Assembly: GCA_030673005.1 (NCBI GenBank)
Contig: DAOVFI010000050.1
Location: 1 to 11,420, forward strand
DNA from: Planctomycetales bacterium
GTDB taxonomy: Bacteria; Planctomycetota; Phycisphaerae; SM23-33
Reading direction: 5' to 3'
Length of the DNA: 11,420 nucleotides
Each line of letters opens with the position of its first letter. The first letter of the stretch is position 1. The position numbers and the translations under genes were made by a program. The notes under the pieces are model-generated. The model was not told the origin of the DNA and searched no databases. It was given only the letters and a program-made list of their open reading frames with translations. Below are positions 5,953-11,420 of this stretch, piece after piece.

Positions 5953-7743
5953 CTATTCCGCCCGGTTCTGTTCCATGAGTTCCTGGAGCGGGCCGAACTG
6001 CTGCTCGAAGAGGTATCGGTAATACTTTCCCGCCGCCAGCAGGTCGGTGTGCGTTCCGGCTTCGACGAGCCGGCCGGCGCGGAAAACCAGTATCCGGTCG
6101 GCGCCGACGACGGTCGAGAGCCGGTGTGCGATGATAAGGGACGTCCTGCCGACCTGGGCATGCTCCAGGGCCTCGGTGATAAGGTTCTCGCTCTCGCTGT
6201 CGAGGCTGCTTGTGGCCTCGTCGAGGATGAGGATTCGCGGGTTCTGAAGGATTGTCCTCGCCAGTGATACCCGCTGTCGCTGCCCGCCGGAGAGTGTCAG
6301 TCCGCGTTCGCCGATGACGGTGTCGTACCCGTCGGTCAGATCGGTGATGAATTCGTGCGCGTTGGCCGCGCGGGCGGCCTCGACGATCTCGGACTTGGTG
6401 GCGCCCTTTCGCCCGTAGCGCAGGTTCTCGCTGACCGAGCCGGAAAAGAGGATCGTCTCCTGCAAGACGATGCCGATGCTCCGCCGCAGCCGCCGGAGCG
6501 AATAGTCGCGGACGTCAACGCCGTCGATCAGAATCGCCCCGTCGTTAACGTCGTACAGCCGGGGGATAAGCGTCACCAGTGTGCTCTTTCCGGCGCCGCT
6601 TTCGCCGACAATCGCCACCCGCTCGCCCGGACGGATATCGAAGGACAGGCCCTTCAGGACCGTCGGTCCGTCGCCGTAACCGAAGGTAACATTTTCAAAC
6701 CTGATCCCGCCCAGTCCGGGCACGCGGTCGAGCGCCTTTCGACGGTTGCGAACCTCCGGCACAACGTCGAATATGGCGAATACCCGCTCGATAGCGGCCA
6801 TTGAGTTCTGATACACGACGTTAATCTGGCTGAGTCGGCGGATCGGAAGGTACAGAAGCGCCGCGACGGCTGTGAACTGGACCACCTGCCCTGCCGACAT
6901 CGTCCCGCCAATCGCCAGAAAGGCCCCGATGATCCATACCAGCACCGCTGCGATCTCGACCAGGAATTCGCTGGCGGCGCTGAGTGCGTGATTGAGCCGG
7001 CCCCGATAAACGCTACGTCCTTTCAGTTCCGCCGCCTGTGCCGAAAAGTTCCGCGACTCGGATTTCTCCTGTGCAAATGTCTGGACTACCGCGATCCCGG
7101 CCAGCCGCTCGACGACCGTGCCGCTCATCACCGAGGTCTGCTCCTGCACGGCGTGACTGGCCTTGCGGATGCGCGGATTAATCTTTCTATACAGGTAGGC
7201 GTACACCGGAAGCACCGCCAGCACCAGCAGCGTCAGTTTCCAACTGATCGACAGCATCACCGCCAGCGCTATCGTTCCGCTGACGGTATCGATGCAGACG
7301 TTGAGGATGCCCCCGTTAATCATCTGCTGTGAGACGCCGATGTCGGTCATCAGACGCGAGAGCAGCGATCCGGTCGGTCGGGACTGGTGAAAACCCAGGC
7401 TCAGCCGCTGGAGGTGTTTCCACAGGTCCCGGCGGAGGTCGAAGACCATCGCCGAGGCCACCTTCACGGTGAACACCCCTCGCAGATACACCGCCACCGA
7501 CCCGACCGCCGCAGCGCCGGCAAGCACAGCCCCAAACCGCCAAAGCATCCCATGCCGCGCCGCCGCAGACAGACCGTCGGCGTTGTGAATGATCTTATCG
7601 ACGATCAGACGGACGATGTACGCAGGTAATAACGGGATCGTGAACTTTACAATCCCCGCTGCGATCACCAGCGCGATTGTCCAGCGGTAAGGCCCGGCAT
7701 AGGCCAGATAACGAAACAGCACACTTCTTTTTCGGGCACCCAT
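5953..7743 (-). CDS. MsbA-like ABC exporter, fused membrane and ATPase domains
   Basis: The 596 residues have the half-transporter length of MsbA/BmrA-type exporters, which dimerise in the inner membrane. Residues about 10-320 are the six-helix exporter domain, including the coupling-region phrases LQRLSLGFHQSRPTGSLLSRLMTD and VVERLAGIAVVQTFAQE. The ATPase domain from about 345 is complete: Walker A GESGAGKST (380-388), Q-loop Gln428, signature LSGGQ (484-488), Walker B ILILDE (504-509), D-loop SSLD and switch His540. It should be an active exporter; lipid, lipopolysaccharide precursor or drug export are possible, and sequence alone does not decide. The start ATG is at 7743 with AGAAGG about 11 bases upstream; GTG or TTG alternatives are not needed. 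It has no adjoining transport partner, fitting a homodimer, and is divergent from the coiled-coil gene, with a promoter at 7773-7781. Confidence 0.95.
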   Translation of the reverse strand: MGARKRSVLFRYLAYAGPYRWTIALVIAAGIVKFTIPLLPAYIVRLIVDKIIHNADGLSAAARHGMLWRFGAVLAGAAAVGSVAVYLRGVFTVKVASAMVFDLRRDLWKHLQRLSLGFHQSRPTGSLLSRLMTDIGVSQQMINGGILNVCIDTVSGTIALAVMLSISWKLTLLVLAVLPVYAYLYRKINPRIRKASHAVQEQTSVMSGTVVERLAGIAVVQTFAQEKSESRNFSAQAAELKGRSVYRGRLNHALSAASEFLVEIAAVLVWIIGAFLAIGGTMSAGQVVQFTAVAALLYLPIRRLSQINVVYQNSMAAIERVFAIFDVVPEVRNRRKALDRVPGLGGIRFENVTFGYGDGPTVLKGLSFDIRPGERVAIVGESGAGKSTLVTLIPRLYDVNDGAILIDGVDVRDYSLRRLRRSIGIVLQETILFSGSVSENLRYGRKGATKSEIVEAARAANAHEFITDLTDGYDTVIGERGLTLSGGQRQRVSLARTILQNPRILILDEATSSLDSESENLITEALEHAQVGRTSLIIAHRLSTVVGADRILVFRAGRLVEAGTHTDLLAAGKYYRYLFEQQFGPLQELMEQNRAE

Positions 7744-7754
7744 CTCGGTTGCGC

Positions 7755-7781
7755 CTTCTATAGAAGCGGCTGATTATACCA
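7755..7781 (-). promoter_or_regulatory. Extended -10 promoter with a 12-bp palindrome for the ABC gene
   Basis: Read on the minus strand, TGG followed by TATAAT (7781-7773) is a full extended -10 box, which needs little -35 support; none is clear. Transcription would begin near 7766, exactly at the edge of CTTCTATAGAAG (7755-7766), a perfect 12-bp palindrome between start site and ribosome-binding region. A palindrome there could be an operator or could simply fold in the 5' end of the mRNA. Confidence 0.5.
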
Positions 7782-8020
7782 TAATTTCAACGAAAAACCG
7801 ATAAAATCACGAAAAAACGGGAAAAAAGAAAAAACATTGGCGGCGTTCCCATGCTAAACGTTTCCCCATGTGTCCTGATTTTTATTGTGTTGTCCTTGCT
7901 TAAGGTCGCCCTGATGAGTGTCGATAGTTCTTTCGACGCGTATGTCGCCGACGGTTGTTCGCACCGGCGGCGTCTGAACGGGACAGTTGTGCGGGTCAGT
8001 GTTAATGAGGGCATGAAGAA

Positions 8021-9481
8021 ATGGATATGACAGAGAAAGAGAAAGCGAAGCCGTCGTCGTCGTGGATAAGAACTGTCGTGCCGGCGGTATTGGCTGCGGC
8101 GGTCTTTGGGGTGGCCGGGTATCTGATAACCCCCAAAAGCGCGCAGAGCGCCATTCAGAAGACCGAGCAGGACCTTGGAGGACTCCAGAGCCGGCTCGAT
8201 AAGACCCTTTCGGATGGCAAGCAATTGTCTTCGCAACTTGCACAGACGAAAGTGGAATTGGCTTCAGCAGAGCAGCACGCCGAAACCGCTGAAGCGACTG
8301 TCAGCGCCAACAAGGTCGAGATCGCCACAGCCGAGCAGCGTATCACCGGTTTGAGCGAAGAACTGGAACAGGCAAAGCAGACCAACGAGTCGCTGGTTGT
8401 GAGCAAGGCCCAGGCCGAAAAACTCGCCGCCGACTCCAAGGCGAAGGTCCAACAGGCACAAAGTCGCGTCGGCAGCCTCGCGACCCAGCTTGCAACCGCA
8501 CAGTCCGACAGGCAGAAACTGGGTCGGATTGCCGCGGCGCTACAGACCGACAGGAAAAAAATCGTCGCCGACCTGGCGTCACAGAAACGGACGGCCGTCG
8601 AACTGAAGCGGTTCATCGCGCTTCTGGAGATCGGCGAAAAGGGTTACGAACAGGGCGCCGAACACGCCTGGCAGACGCCGGTCGAGAAGCCCATCACCAC
8701 CGGAGAACTGATCCGGCAGATGGGTTATCCTTCCCTGACCTTCCAGCGTCTTGAGCACGTCGGGATGCGCTGGGGCGAAGACCACACCGTCCTTGCTGCC
8801 GGCGGACTGATTACGGAGATAGACGGTCAGACGGCCAGCCGCTCGGTACTCGCGTCGGTGGCGGTCGCTCCGCCGATGGCGGTCGATTCGCCGGGACAGT
8901 GGCGCGTCGTAAAAGGCAAGAATCTTTACTACGCGGACATGGTGGCGATGTACGGTCGGCCCGAGCGGATTGCCGGCACAGGCTCGAAATTCACCGCATG
9001 GTGGCCGGTAGGGGCCTGGGCGCGGACGGTCCCGGCGACGGTAATCGACGGGGTCGTGACGGAATTTGCAGGACGCAAGACCGATCCGGAACTCTGCTGC
9101 GAACTCGTGCGACAGAACACAAGCGCCTATAAGAGTCCCACCCAGTCCGTCCGGGCAAACGCCGCCGCCGCTCGCGCATCCTGGTGCCGGGCAAGAGAGG
9201 TCATAGCCGGAAAACTTCAGGCCGAATCACGCCGGCGAACGCGCGAAGGCGGACCGGGCATCCTGAAATGGAACATCGCGCCGCTGGGTTCGGCGGGGAC
9301 GTGGATCGGTCCGGCCAACGCATCGAGCGGTTCGACCATCGTTCGCGTGTGGGTGGACTGCACGTGGGTCAAGGGCGACGGAAGCACAACCAACCAGCGA
9401 CGATACGCCGTCGTCATCCTATTCGGAAAAGACCAGCAAATTGAAACGGCTGAATACTCGATCTTCGCACCGAGAGATTAA
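8021..9481 (+). CDS. Single-pass membrane coiled-coil protein with SmpA/OmlA-like C-terminal segments
   Basis: 486 residues; GAGGG nine bases upstream supports the ATG at 8021. Residues 1-14 are charged, 17-36 form one membrane helix, and about 42-200 are a long Gln/Ala/Lys-rich coiled coil, probably periplasmic. The C-terminal part is globular. Two stretches share a layout: ELIRQMGYPSL to LITEIDG (229-268) and DMVAMYGRPERI to VVTEFAG (307-351). Each has a short helix ending in a G-x-P turn, then strands and a closing (I/V)-x-x-(I/F) strand after Gly. This matches the plan of SmpA/OmlA-like (BLIP-like) repeats; I infer this by eye. A last basic region and a beta-rich segment (ILKWNIAPLG to YAVVILFG, 414-468) follow. 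No enzyme motif is seen. A scaffold or envelope-assembly role is a guess. It is divergent from the ABC gene and ends before a double terminator. Confidence 0.7.
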   Translation: MDMTEKEKAKPSSSWIRTVVPAVLAAAVFGVAGYLITPKSAQSAIQKTEQDLGGLQSRLDKTLSDGKQLSSQLAQTKVELASAEQHAETAEATVSANKVEIATAEQRITGLSEELEQAKQTNESLVVSKAQAEKLAADSKAKVQQAQSRVGSLATQLATAQSDRQKLGRIAAALQTDRKKIVADLASQKRTAVELKRFIALLEIGEKGYEQGAEHAWQTPVEKPITTGELIRQMGYPSLTFQRLEHVGMRWGEDHTVLAAGGLITEIDGQTASRSVLASVAVAPPMAVDSPGQWRVVKGKNLYYADMVAMYGRPERIAGTGSKFTAWWPVGAWARTVPATVIDGVVTEFAGRKTDPELCCELVRQNTSAYKSPTQSVRANAAAARASWCRAREVIAGKLQAESRRRTREGGPGILKWNIAPLGSAGTWIGPANASSGSTIVRVWVDCTWVKGDGSTTNQRRYAVVILFGKDQQIETAEYSIFAPRD

Positions 9482-9575
9482 CCTTTCCGGACGGAGCAAC
9501 CGAACGCCATTCTCCGGCATTCGGCGCTTCGGACATTAATGGACGCCAAAGGGAGGGGTGGCACACCGCGAAAAA

Positions 9576-9604
9576 CTCCGGGGCCGAATACTTCGGCCCC
9601 GGAG
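9576..9604 (+). terminator. GC-rich hairpin after the coiled-coil gene
   Basis: CTCCGGGGCCGAA (9576-9588) pairs perfectly with TTCGGCCCCGGAG (9592-9604) over a 3-base loop. It lies about 95 bases after the stop codon and lacks a T-tract, so alone it is a weak Rho-independent terminator but could stabilise the 3' end or pause polymerase before the next hairpin. Confidence 0.55.
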
Positions 9605-9623
9605 AAACCGCGGCAAAATAAAA

Positions 9624-9658
9624 AAAGGGATAAGTCCGGCAATCGGACTTATCCCTTT
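9624..9658. terminator. Strong bidirectional terminator-like hairpin
   Basis: A 15-bp perfect stem (9624-9638 with 9644-9658, AAAGGGATAAGTCCG arms) and 5-base loop are followed on the plus strand by GTGCTTTT, and on the minus strand by a T-run directly at the stem base (TTTTTTTATTTT). It therefore terminates the coiled-coil gene and would also stop any minus-strand transcript running from the TPR gene side. Confidence 0.75.
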
Positions 9659-9693
9659 GTGCTTTTCGCGGAAGGCGCCTTAATTCAAAGGCG

Positions 9694-9722
9694 TTGCGGA
9701 CATACCGGAAGACCGGTATGCT
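9694..9722 (+). promoter_or_regulatory. Candidate promoter with a palindromic spacer before the TPR gene
   Basis: TTGCGG (9694-9699) and TATGCT (9717-9722) are spaced by exactly 17 bases. The spacer contains CATACCGG (9701-9708) and CCGGTATG (9713-9720), perfect inverted arms over four bases, overlapping the -10 hexamer. Between -35 and -10 such a palindrome could bind a regulator. Box matches are partial, so this is a candidate only. The leader to 9777 would be about 48 bases. Confidence 0.35.
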
Positions 9723-9776
9723 GTTACCATTGTCGGAACCGGTTGCTGCAAACGTCAGAGGTTTTGCCTAGAGAAG

Positions 9777-10313
9777 ATGGAAGATTCGAAGACAATCGAG
9801 CGCCTCCTGGACGAAGAGAAATGGTCTGAAGCGAGGAAGGTTATTCGGCAATGTCTCCGAGAGGAGCCTGACAGCCATTGGCTGCTTACGCGCCTCGGAC
9901 TGACATATTACGAAGAGCGTAAATACAAGAAGGCCCTTGAGTGCGAGGAGCGGGCTTTGGCTATTGCACCCAGGTGCCCACTTGTGCTGTGGGATTATGC
10001 AGGCAGCCTTCAAATGTTAGAACGCTACGAAGAGGCTATCCAGGTTTACCGCGGGCTTATCAGGCGCGGTGTGCAGCGTATCGCCCACGGCGAATGCGGG
10101 GAGGGGCTGGCCTGGGCAAGGGGGCTGGTTGCGGATTGCTGGTATCGCCTTGGGCAGTCGTACGATCATCTTGGCGACCGCCACGCCGGGCTGAAGGCCC
10201 TCGAGAAGCACTTGGACCTGCGGGGACCCGGATGCAGGTCCATCTACCCGTTGGCCGATCTACGCGAAGAATTAACCCGGATGAAGAGACGTCCCAGCAA
10301 AGCGGGTCATTAG
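9777..10313 (+). CDS. Small TPR protein, function unknown
   Basis: 178 residues from ATG 9777; AGAGG lies about 15 bases upstream, which is long, but no better start exists. No signal peptide or membrane segment is seen, so it is probably cytoplasmic. After an N-terminal helix pair (WSEARKVIRQCLREEPD) three TPR-like units are visible: residues 34-66, 67-100 and 118-150, with the canonical W-L-x-L-G-Y-Y-A-P pattern clearest in the first. The inter-unit loop RIAHGECGEGLAWARGLVADCWYRLG carries conserved-looking Gly/Cys and reminds me of a widespread family of small solitary TPR proteins with an HWLLTRLG core and a G-E-C-G-E-G loop. TPR proteins bind partners; the partner here is unknown. The gene is alone, after a strong terminator, and convergent with the orphan gene at 10355-10786 over a 41-bp gap. 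Confidence 0.82.
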   Translation: MEDSKTIERLLDEEKWSEARKVIRQCLREEPDSHWLLTRLGLTYYEERKYKKALECEERALAIAPRCPLVLWDYAGSLQMLERYEEAIQVYRGLIRRGVQRIAHGECGEGLAWARGLVADCWYRLGQSYDHLGDRHAGLKALEKHLDLRGPGCRSIYPLADLREELTRMKRRPSKAGH

Positions 10314-10354
10314 GATAGGCTCTAAGCAACAGGGGCCACACGCCATTGTCCTGC

Positions 10355-10786
10355 TCATTCCCGGTACGAGACTTCAACGATGATCGGGTCGCCGGGCTCC
10401 CCCGTCAGGTATTGGTGCCCTGGACCACCACTTCTCAATAACACCTCTATAAAATCTTGGCAATCACGCCAACCAATCGGGGGTTCCCACCACGATACGC
10501 AGACTTTGAACTCATCAACTGTGGTGCTTATTTTAGTTATTTTGCACTCTGGAGAGACATGAAGGAAAACAAACGTGCACCTTTGGAGTACCATTCGTTC
10601 CTCGTTGTGAAGGCCAATCACGTCTTTCTTCTGGTCTGCCAGAGTCTTAAACAAGTCCCGCAAGAACAGTAGAGCATCCTCACTCTTTGTTGCAATTCGA
10701 AGCGATGGTCCATACGCGCTGTCGTATAGATCGACGCTCAATCGTCCTTTTCGTTCACTTTCTATGATAATCTCCCCAATTGACAT
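10355..10786 (-). CDS. Hypothetical 143-residue protein, lower GC than neighbours
   Basis: I do not recognise a named family. From ATG 10786 the protein is hydrophilic, without a signal peptide or membrane segment, and probably cytoplasmic. An N-terminal strand-rich part (GEIIIESERKGRLSVDLYD) is followed by a helix (SEDALLFLRDLFKTLAD), more strands with two cysteines, and a C-terminal helix then GPGHQYLTGEPGDPIIVEVSYRE. A C-terminal GHQYL-x-D-x-V-x-S-x-E pattern occurs, as far as I recall, in small proteins of toxin-immunity and other accessory loci; that link is weak. Base composition is visibly poorer in GC than ispG, ABC or pgi, which suggests a later arrival. Ribosome binding is uncertain: GGGCGGG sits close to the ATG. 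It is transcribed toward the TPR gene and away from pgi's 3' end. Confidence 0.62.
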   Translation of the reverse strand: MSIGEIIIESERKGRLSVDLYDSAYGPSLRIATKSEDALLFLRDLFKTLADQKKDVIGLHNEERMVLQRCTFVFLHVSPECKITKISTTVDEFKVCVSWWEPPIGWRDCQDFIEVLLRSGGPGHQYLTGEPGDPIIVEVSYRE

Positions 10787-10888
10787 TACCCGCCCATCGG
10801 CTTTCCGCTAAGGATATTAGGGGGGAGCAGATGCCTTAATTCGCAGAAAACCAGGTTGCAATGTTTGTGCGAGTGTGAAAAAAAGCGT

Positions 10889-11420
10889 TCAGATTAAATA
10901 TTTTTTATCCACCTTCGCGAATTTGCGGATTTGTCCGGCGGATTCTTCGCTGTCGTCTTTGCCCAGCAGGGCGAAGGTCGCCTTTTTTCCCAGTTCGACC
11001 GCCGGTTGATTGTAGGCGTTGATGTCCAGCATCTCGCCGGCCAGGCTTGTGGTGAACTCGTAGAGGAAGATGAATTCCCCGACGGATTCGGGCGTAACGG
11101 CCTCGAAGCGGATCGTAACGCTGGGGCGGCGCGACTGGGCAAGGGCGTACTCTGTCGCCTGCTTCTCGACGTTGAGCAGTTTCGAGATTTTGACCTTCCG
11201 CATCTGTGCCAGTTTTTCGACGTGGCCGAAGACGTCCGGGATGCGAACCTCGCGCGGATGCTTTTCGACTTCCAGAAAAACGATTAACTTATCGTTCGGG
11301 CCTTCGCGGTAGAGTTGAATCTGGCTGTGCTGGTCGGTCGCGCCCAAAGCCTTTGCCGGCGTCGGCCCGACGAAAATTTCTCTGCCGCCGCGGCTGGTTT
11401 CCTTTCCGAGCGATTCCGCC
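10889..11420 (-). CDS. pgi: Glucose-6-phosphate isomerase, C-terminal part (5' end beyond window)
   Basis: Pgi interconverts glucose-6-phosphate and fructose-6-phosphate in glycolysis and gluconeogenesis. The minus-strand frame ends with TGA at 10889-10891 and stays open to the window edge, giving 176 residues of the C-terminal third. VGPTPAKALGATDQHSQIQLYREGPNDK is the typical sugar-phosphate-isomerase domain end of the family. The PGI family signature is intact as YNQPAVELGK (residues 136-145 of this fragment), with the conserved Lys145 as the active-site lysine. An internal TTG near 11347 is not the start because family-typical sequence continues before it. After the stop the transcript reads a T-run (CGCTTTTTTTCAC) without an obvious stem. 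Nothing broken is visible in this part. Confidence 0.95.
   Translation of the reverse strand, partial: AESLGKETSRGGREIFVGPTPAKALGATDQHSQIQLYREGPNDKLIVFLEVEKHPREVRIPDVFGHVEKLAQMRKVKISKLLNVEKQATEYALAQSRRPSVTIRFEAVTPESVGEFIFLYEFTTSLAGEMLDINAYNQPAVELGKKATFALLGKDDSEESAGQIRKFAKVDKKYLI

Noticed and set aside
7851..8030. A 59-residue plus-strand frame with a hydrophobic start, overlapping the coiled-coil gene start
   Set aside because: No ribosome-binding site, no GC bias at third positions, and no recognisable features; most likely chance in the divergent leader.
7787..8243. Minus-strand open frames in the gap before the coiled-coil gene
   Set aside because: Low-complexity Ser/Arg/Phe-rich translation overlapping the divergent promoter region and the start of a better gene.
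9650..9776. A riboswitch before the TPR gene
   Set aside because: Short stems are present but no conserved core of a known class could be recognised.
11345..11347. TTG as the start of a 152-residue protein
   Set aside because: The frame continues upstream with Pgi family sequence (VGPTPAKAL), so the gene simply runs off the window.

Overview
The window is GC-rich bacterial chromosome, read here as most likely a planctomycete-like or related PVC-type genome, probably environmental. This rests on inference: large membrane-anchored HEAT-repeat and coiled-coil proteins of unknown function, a thioredoxin-fold protein without a normal CxxC, and gene gaps packed with palindromic and 7-bp repeats of a kind I associate with planctomycete assemblies. 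No rRNA, tRNA, CRISPR array, transposase or phage gene was recognised. Two genes run off the ends: a thioredoxin-like secreted protein on the left and glucose-6-phosphate isomerase (pgi) on the right.

Layout: a secreted thioredoxin-fold gene (minus, partial, 1-634); a 344-bp repeat-filled gap; a membrane-anchored HEAT-like protein (plus, 979-3126) carrying two identical 84-bp palindromic repeats and a heptamer array inside its reading frame; ispG of the MEP isoprenoid pathway (plus, 3262-4353); an MFS-type membrane protein (plus, 4439-5767); a compound palindrome between convergent genes; an MsbA-like ABC exporter (minus, 5953-7743); a divergent promoter region; a coiled-coil membrane protein with two SmpA/OmlA-like C-terminal segments (plus, 8021-9481); a double terminator; a TPR protein (plus, 9777-10313); a lower-GC orphan gene (minus, 10355-10786); and the 3' part of pgi (minus, 10889-11420).

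The genes do not form one pathway. HEAT, ispG and MFS are co-directional, but each gap between them holds a palindromic repeat, so they may not be one simple operon. ispG and pgi are housekeeping metabolism; MFS and ABC are membrane transport; the rest are accessory or unknown. The most notable feature is the repeat system. At least six repeat-bearing stretches lie left of about 5940, built from a few interchangeable arms (GGTGGCACGGTCAAG, GGTAGGGTG, GCCGGGTGCCGTGG, CCTGCCTGCCGG) plus 7-bp tandem repeats, and two full copies have become part of a protein. The right half has only ordinary terminator-type hairpins and short operator-like palindromes.
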